NCBI GenBank assembly: GCA_947588965.1
Contig: CANQAN010000002.1
Coordinates: forward strand, 62,001 to 126,000
Direction: 5' to 3'
DNA: 64,000 nt
Source of the DNA: an uncultured Helicobacteraceae bacterium
Lineage (GTDB): Bacteria; Campylobacterota; Campylobacteria; Campylobacterales; Helicobacteraceae
A program made the translations under genes and the position numbers. This document shows, piece by piece, positions 1-17,913 of the stretch; within the stretch, counting starts at the first letter, position 1; every line of letters begins with the position of its first letter. The notes under the pieces were generated by a model that was given only the letters and a program-made list of their open reading frames with translations, had not been told where the DNA came from and did not search any database.

Positions 1-459
1 TCTGTCATACATGCCCTTGCCAAAGCCTATGCGACGGAATGCGCCATCAATTCCTATTGTCGGAATCACAGCGCAATCAAAGGCTGAGCATTGGAGGTTT
101 GAGCGTGATGGTTCAAGGATTCCAAATTTTTGTTTTGTGAGGGGGAGACGGTAGGGGATCGCGTTAAAATATGTGTTTTTTAAAGAGATTTTGGGCAAAA
201 AAACTTGAATATTTTTTCTTGTGCGGTAGAATCTTAAGAGTTTTTTTGTGTTAAATTCTGTGGGCAGGGGGTAGTAAAAGAGGAGTTTAAAGGGTCTGTG
301 AGATTTTCTTTTGTGAAGTTTTATCGTGCATGTGATGTGAGACTTGAGTTGTGTTTGGATTCTTGCATCAAGGATAGGGATATTGCGGTTGTTTTGGATC
401 TTTTCTAAATGTTGTTTGAATATTTTGCGGAAATGCGACTTTTTGTCTGTGGATTCCAT
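1..459 (-). CDS. 5-formyltetrahydrofolate cyclo-ligase family protein (3' part outside window)
   Basis: Partial gene: 153 codons are visible and the C-terminal part runs off the left edge. The family converts 5-formyl-THF to 5,10-methenyl-THF with ATP in the cytoplasm. The visible end carries VPTIGIDGAFRRIGFGKGMYDR-like residues (given here as VPTIGID then RRIGFGKGMYDR), which match the conserved nucleotide/folate-binding GxGxGxYDR block of this family; the basic N-terminal part is poorly conserved. The ATG at 459 follows AAAGGAG located in the end of the upstream gene, so it is translationally linked to the membrane protein at 461-1036. The family call rests mainly on the one motif and is fairly firm. 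Confidence 0.8.
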   Translation of the reverse strand, partial: MESTDKKSHFRKIFKQHLEKIQNNRNIPILDARIQTQLKSHITCTIKLHKRKSHRPFKLLFYYPLPTEFNTKKLLRFYRTRKNIQVFLPKISLKNTYFNAIPYRLPLTKQKFGILEPSRSNLQCSAFDCAVIPTIGIDGAFRRIGFGKGMYDR

Positions 460-460
460 T

Positions 461-1036
461 TTACTCCTTTGCTCGTGATTTTCTAAAGGCGCATAAAAGT
501 GTGATAAAAATGACACATTGCAACAAAAGCAATAAAAAATGCATACAATAAACTTGTGCTTCCTTTTTTGTGATTCCATTATATTCTAAAATCATATAAA
601 AAACAAAGGCAACTCCAAGCCCTAAGAGATAACCGATTTGTTTGCGACTATCAAGAGCAGAGAGTAGAGGCTTGTGTGAGAAAATCAATGTTTCGGCACG
701 GTTGGTGTAATCGCCAAAGATAAAGGTGATCTGATAGAGGGTATAGATTATGAGCGCACCAAAAAGGCTGTTTGGGAAAAATAAGTAGGCAAGAAGGTAG
801 AAAAATGGAATCACTTCAAGCCCTAAAAGAACAATTTTATAAGAACTTTGCTTGAGAATTTGAGCGTAAAATAAAGTGAGAATCCAAGCTCCAAGAGAGA
901 GTGCGATTCCGCCAATAGAATAGACTTTTGGGGGGATGGGGGCATAAATAACAAAAATCGTCCCTAATGAACAGCCTAAAAATAGGGAATTTAGAAGTTT
1001 GTAGTGGAGATAATGTTTGAATCTAGTGGAGTGCAT
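461..1036 (-). CDS. Integral membrane protein of unknown function
   Basis: 191 residues with about five to six hydrophobic segments, roughly at residues 13-35, 40-60, 68-88, 90-108, 135-150 and 162-183, and short basic loops, so an inner-membrane protein. I recognise no family motif. It lies 3 bp downstream of the TonB-dependent receptor gene on the same strand and 1 bp upstream of the 5-formyl-THF cyclo-ligase gene, so the three are probably co-transcribed. A role in uptake with the receptor is possible but nothing in the sequence shows it. The ORF is open from an ATG with no strong Shine-Dalgarno sequence, as expected for a coupled gene. Confidence 0.65.
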   Translation of the reverse strand: MHSTRFKHYLHYKLLNSLFLGCSLGTIFVIYAPIPPKVYSIGGIALSLGAWILTLFYAQILKQSSYKIVLLGLEVIPFFYLLAYLFFPNSLFGALIIYTLYQITFIFGDYTNRAETLIFSHKPLLSALDSRKQIGYLLGLGVAFVFYMILEYNGITKKEAQVYCMHFLLLLLQCVIFITLLCAFRKSRAKE

Positions 1037-1039
1037 AAA

Positions 1040-3001
1040 TCACCAACGATATTTGATTCCACCACCAAAGATGCGTTCAAATTCATAGGGATAGTACGCT
1101 CCGCTTACGACAATTGCATTTTTGTGGTTGGTGAGATTCTGAATGTATGCATAGAGTTCAATGTCTTTAAAAGTATAGGCAAGATTTAAATTGAGCATCT
1201 GGTAGGGGGGTGCTTTTTCTTGCACATTGTCAAAGTCATTATAATCATAACTGCCAGAAGCATACTTGTAATGAATGCCTAAATTTAAAGATGCAATGGG
1301 CAAAAAATTCAATGAAGCCACAAAAGTGTGCGCAGAGACACCCGGGATATTTTTACCATAATAGCCCTCATTATCGCTTTTAATCGTCGCATCAACATAG
1401 GTGTATCCCAGTGTGGAATAGAGTTGTGCGCTAAAATGTGTCGTAAGCTTCACTTCTCCGCCGATTCTTTGTGTGTTTCCTAAGCTTTGATTGTCGGTGA
1501 AGCCTGTGATTTTATTCAATCCATAATAAGCTTCTTTGTGTCCTTGAATCCAAAAGAGACTGCCCTCTAGCGCATGGATTCCAAAAAGACTTTGAGCGCC
1601 GATTTGATAGGTGTCAAAAGTTGCAGTTTCTATCATTGTGTTTTGTACAGGTGCAAAAGTGAGTGGATCGTAGCGCAACATCCATTCAACATTTGGGACG
1701 ATAAAGCTGTGCGCATAAGAGGCAAAAAGCGCAGTTTGAGAGTTGATGGTGTAATGATAGCCAAGCTCTCCCCCGATTAAATCATTAGCCTTGCTGTAGC
1801 TTGGCATAGAGTTTTGTTGCGTTAAGACTCTTTGTGTAGAGATTCCAGCATTAAGAATGGAATCTTTCAAGCGTTTTTCCGCATTGAAATAGAGGAGCAT
1901 TGTTTCTACTTCTGCTTTTGTATTAAGATTTGTGCGCTCTTTATCCTGTATTTCTCCGCCGATTTCAAACATAAAGGATTCCCTCTGAATCTGCGTGTTA
2001 AAATTTCCAAAAACTCCTTTTCCATCGTAAGTGGAGTGATAATTAATATAGCGCGATTCATTTCTGTCGCCACCAAAATTAATATCTGTGGTGATGTCAG
2101 AATCCCCAAAGTATGTCAATCCTGCAGAATAGGCAAGGTCCCAACGTTTTTGATGTGTGTAGCCATTTCCTGCTTGAGCGGGATCGGCTATAAATTGCAT
2201 TTTAGAGAGTGGATTAGCGTATTTGATCCCATATTTTGCGTAATTGAGATGGGATTTTAAGAGTAGGTTTTTTTCGGGATATAAAAAGGCTGTGATTCCG
2301 CCATTTTCGTTAGAACTTCCGCTTTTTTCATCGCGCGAGGATTCTAGGTATCTTGAGCCTTCGGTATTTTGGTATTGCCCATATGCTCCGATATTGAGAG
2401 TATCGCCAATAAGTCGCGAGAAAAATTGCGTATTGAAAGTATCATAAGTCGCGTATCCTAAGTTGAATGAACCACCACTTTTGCGTGTGGTTGTGATTTT
2501 TAGGATTCCACTCACTGTGCCATTTCCGTATTTTGTCGTGCCTTTGCCACGAATGATTTCTATTTTTTGGATGGAATCTAGCGGAATGTTGCTTAGGGAA
2601 AGGGGGGTAGAATCAATATTGTCTAAGCGCATTCCATCCACGATAATGGCGAGATTCTTATGCCCATTTTGACCAAATCCGCGCAAATCAATGTTTTGTG
2701 CATAGGGATTTCCGTAATTTGTGGTGATTGAGAGCATAGAGTGAGTGTTGAGGAAGTCATAAATGTTTTGCGCATTGGATTGTTGAATCTCTCTAGCGGT
2801 GAATTCTTCTTTGAAATCTTCATTTTCTTCAAACTCTTGGGCATGAACGATAGAGAGCTTCAGATTCTCTTGCGCTTCGTTTGATTTTTCGTTTAATGTG
2901 ATGTTTTGATTCTGTGCTAAGAGTGCAGAATGGAGTGCTAGAATGGCTGCGAGGGAAAAATACTTTTTTCTAAAACCTTGAGGATGCAAACCCTTTTTCA
3001 T
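1040..3001 (-). CDS. TonB-dependent outer-membrane receptor
   Basis: 653 residues from the chosen start. The ATG at 3001 has AGGAG 8 nt upstream and begins a signal peptide (MKKGLHPQGFRKKYFSLAA, cleavage near LLAQN); a longer open frame to 3085 lacks this logic. A plug domain follows at about residues 60-190 (LRGFGQNGHKNLAIIVDGMR, IEIIRGKGTTKYGNGTVSG), then a beta-barrel to the end, with the terminal aromatic FGGGIKYRW typical of BAM substrates. Such receptors import iron chelates, haem, vitamin B12, copper or nickel using TonB-ExbBD energy. The substrate cannot be told from the sequence; the plug resembles siderophore/colicin-type receptors. It is first of a three-gene minus-strand group and diverges from the tRNA cluster promoter. 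Confidence 0.85.
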   Translation of the reverse strand: MKKGLHPQGFRKKYFSLAAILALHSALLAQNQNITLNEKSNEAQENLKLSIVHAQEFEENEDFKEEFTAREIQQSNAQNIYDFLNTHSMLSITTNYGNPYAQNIDLRGFGQNGHKNLAIIVDGMRLDNIDSTPLSLSNIPLDSIQKIEIIRGKGTTKYGNGTVSGILKITTTRKSGGSFNLGYATYDTFNTQFFSRLIGDTLNIGAYGQYQNTEGSRYLESSRDEKSGSSNENGGITAFLYPEKNLLLKSHLNYAKYGIKYANPLSKMQFIADPAQAGNGYTHQKRWDLAYSAGLTYFGDSDITTDINFGGDRNESRYINYHSTYDGKGVFGNFNTQIQRESFMFEIGGEIQDKERTNLNTKAEVETMLLYFNAEKRLKDSILNAGISTQRVLTQQNSMPSYSKANDLIGGELGYHYTINSQTALFASYAHSFIVPNVEWMLRYDPLTFAPVQNTMIETATFDTYQIGAQSLFGIHALEGSLFWIQGHKEAYYGLNKITGFTDNQSLGNTQRIGGEVKLTTHFSAQLYSTLGYTYVDATIKSDNEGYYGKNIPGVSAHTFVASLNFLPIASLNLGIHYKYASGSYDYNDFDNVQEKAPPYQMLNLNLAYTFKDIELYAYIQNLTNHKNAIVVSGAYYPYEFERIFGGGIKYRW

Positions 3002-3079
3002 ATCAAACTCCTCTGTTGATTGCTTGAGACTTGAGATGAGGAATTTTACAATAAAAATTGCGCAATTTCTAAGCTCTCT

Positions 3080-3108
3080 TGACAAAAGTGGTAAAAAAGA
3101 GTAGAATT
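3080..3108 (+). promoter_or_regulatory. Sigma-70-type promoter of the tRNA-Thr/Tyr/Gly/Thr cluster
   Basis: TTGACA at 3080-3085, a 17-bp spacer and TAGAAT at 3103-3108, about 40 bp before the first tRNA. A near-consensus -35 is notable because housekeeping promoters in Helicobacter usually lack one. It points away from the TonB receptor gene. Confidence 0.7.
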
Positions 3109-3148
3109 CTACTCCTTAAAAATTTAGTTTTTAGAGAAATGCAGATGT

Positions 3149-3224
3149 GCTGGCGTAGCTCAGTTGGTAGAGCAGCTGCCTTGTAAGCAGCAGGCCGGGG
3201 GTTCGAGTCCCTTTGCCAGCTCCA
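3149..3224 (+). tRNA. tRNA-Thr (anticodon TGT)
   Basis: 76 nt including an encoded CCA. Acceptor stem GCTGGCG pairs with TGCCAGC; anticodon loop CTTGTAA gives TGT; T-loop TTCGAGT is standard. First of four tRNAs upstream of tuf, the order known from H. pylori. Confidence 0.96.
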
Positions 3225-3282
3225 TATTAATATTAACTAATTTTTCAGTGTTTGACCAGTTTATTATGAATATCAAACTTGG

Positions 3283-3367
<85 letters not shown>

Positions 3368-3374
3368 TTTATGT

Positions 3375-3451
3375 GCGGGAGTAGCTCAGTTGGCTAGAGC
3401 ATCAGCCTTCCAAGCTGAGGGTCGCGGGTTCGAGCCCCGTTTCCCGCTCCA
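3375..3451 (+). tRNA. tRNA-Gly (anticodon TCC)
   Basis: 77 nt. Acceptor GCGGGAG pairs with TTCCCGC (one G-T pair), anticodon loop CTTCCAA gives TCC, T-loop TTCGAGC, CCA encoded. Only 7 nt separate it from tRNA-Tyr, so they share one transcript. Confidence 0.96.
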
Positions 3452-3529
3452 TACTGGGAGCTGATTCTACACAGTCTCTTTGTTAATCAGCAAAACGCTT
3501 AGTTATGTTATTATTATGTGTTGTGAGTT

Positions 3530-3604
3530 GCCCATATAGCTCAGTGGCAGAGCACTTCCTTGGTAAGGAAGAGGTCGGCGGTTCAATCCCGCTTATGGGC
3601 TCCA
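3530..3604 (+). tRNA. tRNA-Thr (anticodon GGT)
   Basis: 75 nt. Acceptor GCCCATA pairs with TATGGGC, anticodon loop TTGGTAA gives GGT, T-loop TTCAATC, CCA encoded. Second threonine isoacceptor of the cluster, reading ACY codons. Confidence 0.96.
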
Positions 3605-3681
3605 GTTTTTCGGACTAAGTCAGTGCAGTGGTGCGTTCAATACGCAAGTAAGAGGATAGAGTTTAACAAAAATGTGGAATT

Positions 3682-3700
3682 GTAGAATCGCGGATTCTAC
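3682..3700 (+). other. Hairpin in the tRNA-tuf spacer
   Basis: GTAGAATC, loop GCG, GATTCTAC: a perfect 8-bp stem about 70 bp before tuf and 78 bp after the last tRNA. It has no U-run directly behind it (GGTTCTTAAAATTG follows), so it may be a processing or leader structure rather than a terminator. Confidence 0.5.
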
Positions 3701-3767
3701 GGTTCTTAAAATTGAATTTGCAAAATAGCGCAGTGAGGCTATTTAACTTAAATTTTAGGAGAAGCTT

Positions 3768-4967
3768 ATGGCTAAGGAAAAATATGTCAAGTCTAAACCG
3801 CATGTCAATATAGGAACAATCGGACACGTGGATCATGGTAAGACAACTTTGAGTGCTGCAATCTCTGCCGTTCTTTCAACAAAAGGTTTGGCAGAATTGA
3901 AAGATTATGACAACATTGACAATGCACCAGAGGAGAAAGAGAGAGGGATCACAATTGCGACTTCTCATATTGAGTATGAGACAGAAAAGAGACACTATGC
4001 GCATGTGGATTGTCCCGGACACGCCGACTATGTTAAAAACATGATCACAGGTGCTGCGCAAATGGACGGAGCGATTCTTGTTGTCTCTGCTGCAGATGGA
4101 CCAATGCCACAGACAAGAGAACATATTTTGTTGTCACGTCAAGTGGGTGTTCCCTATATTGTTGTGTTTATGAATAAACAAGACATGGTTGATGATGAGG
4201 AATTGTTAGAGCTTGTTGAAATGGAAATCAGAGAATTGCTCTCAAGCTATGAATTTCCCGGAGATGATACGCCAATCATTGCAGGATCAGCTCTCAAGGC
4301 TCTAGAAGAGGCCAAGTCTGGTAATTTAGGTGAGTGGAGTGAGAAAATCATGAAACTTATGGATTCTGTTGATGAATACATTCCAACACCCGTTCGTGAA
4401 ACAGACAAGACTTTCTTGATGCCCATTGAAGATGTGTTTTCTATCGCAGGACGCGGAACGGTCGTTACAGGTAGAATTGAAAGAGGAATTGTCAAAGTCG
4501 GCGATGAGATTGAAATCGTAGGGATTCGTCCGACACAAAAAACCACTGTGACAGGCGTTGAGATGTTTAGAAAAGAGCTTGATCAGGGGGAAGCTGGAGA
4601 TAATGTCGGCGTTCTTCTAAGAGGAACAAAGAAAGAGGAAGTGGAGAGAGGTATGGTTTTGTGCAAACCCGGCTCTATCACTCCACATAAGAAGTTTGAG
4701 GGTGAAATCTATGTTCTTTCAAAAGACGAGGGCGGAAGACACACTCCATTCTTCAATGGTTACAGACCACAATTTTATGTCCGCACGACAGACATTACAG
4801 GTTCTATTGTATTGCCATCGGGAGTTGAGATGGTTATGCCCGGAGATAACATTAAAATCACCGTTGAATTGATTAACCCCATCGCGCTTGAAGAGGGAAC
4901 ACGTTTTGCGATTCGTGAAGGTGGTAGGACAGTTGGTGCAGGCGTTGTAACGAAAATCATTGAGTAG
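3768..4967 (+). CDS. tufA: Translation elongation factor EF-Tu
   Basis: 399 residues, the normal length. Brings aminoacyl-tRNA to the ribosome as a GTP complex. Visible GTPase motifs: GHVDHGKT at residues 19-26, the switch region [14 protein letters not shown] near residue 82, NKQD near 137 and SALKA near 175; domains 2 and 3 follow and end in [10 protein letters not shown]. The ATG at 3768 has AGGAG 6 nt upstream. It sits between the four-tRNA cluster and rpmG-secE-nusG as in other epsilonproteobacteria. No second tuf copy is in this window, and epsilonproteobacteria normally have one. Confidence 0.99.
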   Translation: MAKEKYVKSKPHVNIGTIGHVDHGKTTLSAAISAVLSTKGLAELKDYDNIDNAPEEKERGITIATSHIEYETEKRHYAHVDCPGHADYVKNMITGAAQMDGAILVVSAADGPMPQTREHILLSRQVGVPYIVVFMNKQDMVDDEELLELVEMEIRELLSSYEFPGDDTPIIAGSALKALEEAKSGNLGEWSEKIMKLMDSVDEYIPTPVRETDKTFLMPIEDVFSIAGRGTVVTGRIERGIVKVGDEIEIVGIRPTQKTTVTGVEMFRKELDQGEAGDNVGVLLRGTKKEEVERGMVLCKPGSITPHKKFEGEIYVLSKDEGGRHTPFFNGYRPQFYVRTTDITGSIVLPSGVEMVMPGDNIKITVELINPIALEEGTRFAIREGGRTVGAGVVTKIIE

Positions 4968-4976
4968 GTTAGAATT

Positions 4977-5147
4977 ATGGCAAAAGGTAATCGTGTAAAG
5001 ATCGGACTCAAATGTTCTGAATGCGGTGACATTAATTACAGCACTGTAAAAAATGCAAAAACCACAACAGAAAAACTGGAGCTCAAAAAGTTCTGCCCGA
5101 GATTAAACAAACACACACTTCACAAAGAAGTGAAGCTTAAGAGTTAG
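4977..5147 (+). CDS. rpmG: Ribosomal protein bL33
   Basis: 56 residues beginning [20 protein letters not shown], small and very basic. Component of the large ribosomal subunit near the E site. It carries a zinc-binding CxxC (residues 13-16) but only a single downstream Cys (CPRLNKHT), so the second zinc pair is incomplete: one half-ribbon only. It begins 9 bp after the tuf stop, with tRNA-Trp and secE behind it, the classic order. Family and function are certain; whether it binds zinc is not. Confidence 0.95.
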   Translation: MAKGNRVKIGLKCSECGDINYSTVKNAKTTTEKLELKKFCPRLNKHTLHKEVKLKS

Positions 5148-5216
5148 TTTGTCTTGAGTTTTGAGACTAAGAATCGCGTAAATAGAGTTTGTTTTGCGAT
5201 TCTTTTGGTCTTTGTT

Positions 5217-5292
5217 AGGTCAGTAGCTCCAATGGTAGAGCGTCGGTCTCCAAAACCGATTGTTGGGGGTTCGAGTCCCTCCTGACCTGCCA
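5217..5292 (+). tRNA. tRNA-Trp (anticodon CCA)
   Basis: 76 nt. Acceptor AGGTCAG pairs with CTGACCT, anticodon loop CTCCAAA gives CCA, G discriminator as normal for tRNA-Trp, encoded CCA at 5290-5292. It lies between rpmG and secE, a conserved position in epsilonproteobacteria. Confidence 0.96.
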
Positions 5293-5321
5293 TTTTGGAA
5301 TAAAGAGAGACAAAAAGAGTT

Positions 5322-5501
5322 ATGAAAAGACTAATTACCTATTATAGATTATCTAAAGAGGAGCTATTAAAAGTTATATTTCCCACAAAAGAGCAGGTGA
5401 GAAATGCTTTTATTTCTGTGATTGTCGTCGTTACGGTGATTGCTTTATTTTTGGCGTTGGTTGATTTCATTCTTGGAAGTTTTGTTTCCGTTATTTTATA
5501 G
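5322..5501 (+). CDS. secE: Preprotein translocase subunit SecE
   Basis: 59 residues, the short single-span form of SecE. It stabilises SecY in the SecYEG channel of the inner membrane. An amphipathic N-terminal helix (LSKEELLKVIFPTKEQV, residues 10-26) precedes one transmembrane helix (about residues 30-55, ISVIVVVTVIALFLALVDF). The PT-x-EQV motif before the helix is diagnostic. Position between tRNA-Trp and nusG confirms the call. The start ATG at 5322 follows AAAGAG. Confidence 0.95.
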   Translation: MKRLITYYRLSKEELLKVIFPTKEQVRNAFISVIVVVTVIALFLALVDFILGSFVSVIL

Positions 5502-5515
5502 TTTAGGATTTGTTG

Positions 5516-6046
5516 ATGGCGTTATATTGGTATGCGATTCAGACATATTTTGGCAGTGAGCAGGCTGTAAAGCGTGGCATTGAGAATCTTGTGAGGGAGC
5601 ATCATTTAGAGGAGAGAATCACAGACATTGTTGTTCCCACAGAAGATATCATTGAGGTTAAAAATAATAAAAAGAAAATCAGCGAAAGAAGCCTTTATCC
5701 CGGATATGTCTTTGTGAAAGTTGATTTGGATACCGAGTTGTGGCACACAATCCAATCCTTACCCAAAGTGAGTCGTTTTATCGGAGAGGCTAAGAAGCCG
5801 ACACCTTTGAGTGAGGCAGACATTAATCATATCATTGAAAAAGTGCAGAATCGTGCAGCTCCTAAGCCAAAAGTTATTTTTGAATCAGGAGAGATTGTGA
5901 GGATTATAGAGGGTCCTTTTGCAAACTTCACGGGCACTGTAGAGGAATATGATATGGAGCATAGGAAGTTGAAACTCAATGTTTCTATATTTGGACGAAG
6001 TACTCCTATTGAGATACTTTATTCACAAGTGGAAAAGATTGTTTAG
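5516..6046 (+). CDS. nusG: Transcription elongation/antitermination factor NusG
   Basis: 176 residues from the ATG at 5516, preceded by AGGA; two in-frame TTG codons just upstream are not needed. NusG binds the beta' clamp, suppresses pausing and links RNA polymerase to S10 or Rho. The NGN domain covers residues 1-115 (YWYAIQTYFGSEQAV; LYPGYVFVKVDL; VSRFIGEAKKPTPLSE) and the KOW domain the last 55 (GEIVRIIEGPFANFTGTVEE). It stands directly upstream of rplK, as usual, and probably shares its transcript. Confidence 0.97.
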   Translation: MALYWYAIQTYFGSEQAVKRGIENLVREHHLEERITDIVVPTEDIIEVKNNKKKISERSLYPGYVFVKVDLDTELWHTIQSLPKVSRFIGEAKKPTPLSEADINHIIEKVQNRAAPKPKVIFESGEIVRIIEGPFANFTGTVEEYDMEHRKLKLNVSIFGRSTPIEILYSQVEKIV

Positions 6047-6064
6047 TTAAGATAAGGATAAGTT

Positions 6065-6490
6065 ATGGCAAAGAAGATCGTTGGCGAACTCAAACTGCAA
6101 ATCCCTGCTGGAAAGGCGAATCCATCTCCTCCTGTGGGACCGGCATTAGGACAACGTGGCGTTAATATTATGGAATTTTGTAAAGCATTTAACGAGAAGA
6201 CAAAGGATATGGGAAATTTCAATATCCCCGTGATTATCACTGTCTATCAAGATAAAAGCTTCACCTTTATTACCAAAAAGCCACCCGTAACGGACTTAAT
6301 TAAGAAAGCAGCAGGAATCCAGAAAGGTTCAGACAATCCTCTAAAGAACAAAGTAGGAAAACTCACAAAAGCGCAGGTTTTAGAGATTGTCAAAATCAAA
6401 ATGGATGATTTGAATGCAAACACAGATGAAGCGGCGATTAAAATTGTTGAGGGAAGTGCTCGCAGCATGGGCATTGAAGTTGTAGATTAA
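6065..6490 (+). CDS. rplK: Ribosomal protein uL11
   Basis: 141 residues. Part of the GTPase-associated centre of the 50S subunit, binding 23S rRNA with L10/L12. Conserved N-terminal [20 protein letters not shown] and the C-terminal rRNA-binding domain ending [12 protein letters not shown] are present. It begins 18 bp after nusG and is followed 23 bp later by rplA; in many bacteria the pair is autoregulated by L1 binding to the mRNA, though I did not identify the L1 site here. Confidence 0.98.
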   Translation: MAKKIVGELKLQIPAGKANPSPPVGPALGQRGVNIMEFCKAFNEKTKDMGNFNIPVIITVYQDKSFTFITKKPPVTDLIKKAAGIQKGSDNPLKNKVGKLTKAQVLEIVKIKMDDLNANTDEAAIKIVEGSARSMGIEVVD

Positions 6491-6513
6491 AAAGACGCGT
6501 TGGAGTATAAAGA

Positions 6514-7218
6514 ATGGCAAAAAAAATAACAAAAAGAATGCAAACACTTCTTAATAAGGTGGATTGCACGAAAATATACGATATTACAACCGCTTCTGCA
6601 ACGGTTAAGTCTTTAGCTTCTGCTAAATTTGATGAAACGGTTGAGGTTGCTTTGTGTTTGGGTGTTGATCCAAGGCATGCAGATCAGATGATTCGTGGTG
6701 CTGTTGTCTTGCCAAATGGAACGGGCAAAAGCGTTCGTGTCGCTGTCTTTGCTAAGGGTGCAAAGGCTGATGAGGCTAAGGCAGCAGGCGCGGATGTTGT
6801 CGGCGATGAGGATTTAGCAGAGCAAATCAAAAATGGTGATTTAAATTTTGATATGGTGATTGCAACTCCCGATATGATGGCTCTTGTCGGTAAAGTGGGG
6901 AGAATCTTAGGTCCTAAAGGACTTATGCCAAACCCAAAAACAGGCACTGTTACCATGGAAATCTCTAAAGCTGTGGGCAACGCAAAAAGCGGTCAAGTGA
7001 ATTATCGTGTTGATAAGAAGGGAATCGTCCATGCGCCCGTTGGCAAGGTGAGCTTTGAAGCCAAAAAAATTGAAGAAAATATCATGGCATTGGTGAAAAA
7101 TATCAACAAACAAAAGCCAGCAAGTGCAAAGGGCAGGTACATTAAAAACGCGACGTTATCCTTAACAATGAGTCCCTCTTTGACTTTGGATTGTCAAGAG
7201 TTAATGGATATGAAATAG
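6514..7218 (+). CDS. rplA: Ribosomal protein uL1
   Basis: 234 residues, normal length. L1 forms the mobile stalk at the E site and is a translational repressor of its own operon in other bacteria. Diagnostic segments: [19 protein letters not shown] near residues 68-86, [18 protein letters not shown] near 130-147 and the C-terminal [14 protein letters not shown]. Located between rplK and the L10 leader. No anomalies. Confidence 0.98.
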   Translation: MAKKITKRMQTLLNKVDCTKIYDITTASATVKSLASAKFDETVEVALCLGVDPRHADQMIRGAVVLPNGTGKSVRVAVFAKGAKADEAKAAGADVVGDEDLAEQIKNGDLNFDMVIATPDMMALVGKVGRILGPKGLMPNPKTGTVTMEISKAVGNAKSGQVNYRVDKKGIVHAPVGKVSFEAKKIEENIMALVKNINKQKPASAKGRYIKNATLSLTMSPSLTLDCQELMDMK

Positions 7219-7311
7219 CAGATAATTTATTCTTGTTTTATCTTAGACTAATGACTATAGGGGCTTTGCTTAAAATTTACCCTATATAGGTTTGTCTGAA
7301 AGGAGGTTATA
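7219..7311 (+). promoter_or_regulatory. rplJ (L10) leader, probable L10-(L12)4 autoregulatory structure
   Basis: The 93-nt gap before rplJ can fold: AGAC 7245-7248 with GTCT 7294-7297 encloses TATAGGG 7256-7262 paired with CCCTATA 7280-7286. The strong AAAGGAGG Shine-Dalgarno follows at once. Leaders at this position are bound by L10-L12 to repress rplJL in other bacteria; the structure here is read by eye and the regulation is inferred. Confidence 0.5.
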
Positions 7312-7794
7312 ATGACAAAAGCTGAAAAGACTGCTCTCATTGAGAATTTAACCGCAGAATTCAAGTCATCTAATGCGATCGTTGTCTGCGATTATAAGGG
7401 ATTGACTGTAAAAGAGTTGGAATCTTTACGTGCCGATGCAAGAGCACAGAGCGCGAAAGTGCAGGTCATAAAAAACACGCTTGCCTCTATTGCATTGAAA
7501 AACTCTGACGTTGATGGCTTAGAACTTAAAGAAAATAATATTTTCATTTGGAGTGAAGATCAAATCTCACTCGCAAAAGTCGTCAGTAAATTTTCTGGCT
7601 CTGTGGGCGGTAAATTGGGCATTAAGATGGGCTGCTTTGATGGTACAGTCGTTGATGCAAAGCATATTGAAGCACTATCAAAACTTCCGTCTAAAGAAGA
7701 GCTTATTGGTATGTTGTTGTCCGTTTGGACTGCTCCTGCTCGTTATTTTGTTACAGGGTTGGATAATTTGCGCAAAGAAAAAGAAGCACAATAA
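7312..7794 (+). CDS. rplJ: Ribosomal protein uL10
   Basis: 160 residues, the typical short bacterial form. L10 anchors L7/L12 dimers on the stalk base. Recognised by [17 protein letters not shown] (residues 23-39) and [11 protein letters not shown] near residues 55-65, plus the C-terminal L12-binding helix ([13 protein letters not shown]). AAAGGAGG lies 6 nt before the ATG. rplL follows after 15 bp, so the L10:L12 pair is co-translated from one message. Confidence 0.98.
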   Translation: MTKAEKTALIENLTAEFKSSNAIVVCDYKGLTVKELESLRADARAQSAKVQVIKNTLASIALKNSDVDGLELKENNIFIWSEDQISLAKVVSKFSGSVGGKLGIKMGCFDGTVVDAKHIEALSKLPSKEELIGMLLSVWTAPARYFVTGLDNLRKEKEAQ

Positions 7795-7809
7795 TTTTAG
7801 GAGATGATT

Positions 7810-8187
7810 ATGGCAATTTCAAAAGAAGATGTGTTGGAGTATATCGGAAATCTTTCTGTTATGGAACTTTCAGAGCTTGTCAAGGCTTTTGAAGAGAAGT
7901 TTGGCGTTTCAGCAGCACCGACCGTTGTTGCAGGTGGAACTGTTGGCGGTGGCGGAGCAGCAGCTGCTGAAGAGAAAACAGAATTTGACATTATCCTCAC
8001 AGACAGCGGAGATAAAAAGATTAATGTCATTAAAGTTGTTCGCGAAGTTACAGGACTTGGGCTTAAAGAGGCAAAAGACGCTGTGGAGAAAACTCCATTT
8101 ACCGTTAAGGAAGGTGTCAAAAAAGAAGATGCCGATGCGATTAAAGCCAAGTTTGAAGAAGCTGGTGCAAAGGTTGATATTAAGTAA
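7810..8187 (+). CDS. rplL: Ribosomal protein bL12 (L7/L12)
   Basis: 125 residues. L12 recruits translational GTPases (EF-Tu, EF-G encoded nearby). The start is the ATG at 7810: AGGAG at 7799-7803 is optimally spaced from it, and homologues begin [12 protein letters not shown]; an ATG two codons upstream lies too close to the Shine-Dalgarno. Layout: N-terminal dimerisation domain residues 1-35, Ala/Gly-rich hinge 36-55 ([17 protein letters not shown]), C-terminal factor-binding domain with [15 protein letters not shown]. Confidence 0.97.
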   Translation: MAISKEDVLEYIGNLSVMELSELVKAFEEKFGVSAAPTVVAGGTVGGGGAAAAEEKTEFDIILTDSGDKKINVIKVVREVTGLGLKEAKDAVEKTPFTVKEGVKKEDADAIKAKFEEAGAKVDIK

Positions 8188-8190
8188 TTC

Positions 8191-8211
8191 TAAGGAGCTT
8201 TTTGCTCCTTA
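8191..8211 (+). terminator. Hairpin between rplL and rpoBC (attenuator-like)
   Basis: TAAGGAGC, loop TTTTT, GCTCCTTA gives a perfect 8-bp stem followed by TTTCATTTTTCTT. The position matches the partial terminator that reduces rpoBC expression relative to ribosomal proteins in other bacteria; the interrupted U-run fits partial read-through. Confidence 0.6.
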
Positions 8212-8253
8212 TTTCATTTTTCTTCCAAAATTCTACATTGATATATGAGGTAA

Positions 8254-16905
<8,652 letters not shown>

Positions 16906-16950
16906 GGTTATTAAAGCCTTAATTTAAGGGAGAATAAAGCGTATTTTGCT

Positions 16951-16956
16951 TATAAT
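16951..16956 (+). promoter_or_regulatory. -10 element of a probable rpsL-rpsG-fusA promoter
   Basis: TATAAT preceded by TGCT, 42 bp before the rpsL start, in an AT-periodic context without a clear -35, as is usual for epsilonproteobacterial sigma-80 promoters. A palindrome CCTTAATTTAAGG lies 25-40 bp upstream and might be the end of the rpoBC message. Confidence 0.45.
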
Positions 16957-16997
16957 GCGCTTCATTTTCTGTATGAAATTTTAAAGAAGGAATGAGA

Positions 16998-17854
<857 letters not shown>

Positions 17855-17857
<3 letters not shown>

Positions 17858-17888
17858 GCTTAGAGTTTTCTCCTCAACTCTGGGCTTA
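17855..17888 (+). other. Intercistronic hairpin between rpsG and fusA
   Basis: TAAGCTTAGAGTT pairs with AACTCTGGGCTTA around an 8-nt loop (TTCTCCTC), with one or two mispairs. No U-run follows, so it is more likely an mRNA processing/stability element than a full terminator. Confidence 0.5.
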
Positions 17889-17913
17889 GAGCTACTCTCC
17901 AAAGGATTATAAA

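Noticed and set aside
1832-2260. 142-codon plus-strand frame opposite the TonB receptor
   Set aside because: Cys/Phe-rich antisense product of a beta-barrel gene; no start signal.
3605-3680. A further tRNA or tRNA remnant after tRNA-Thr(GGT)
   Set aside because: Short GC-containing pieces do not form a cloverleaf and have no T-loop.
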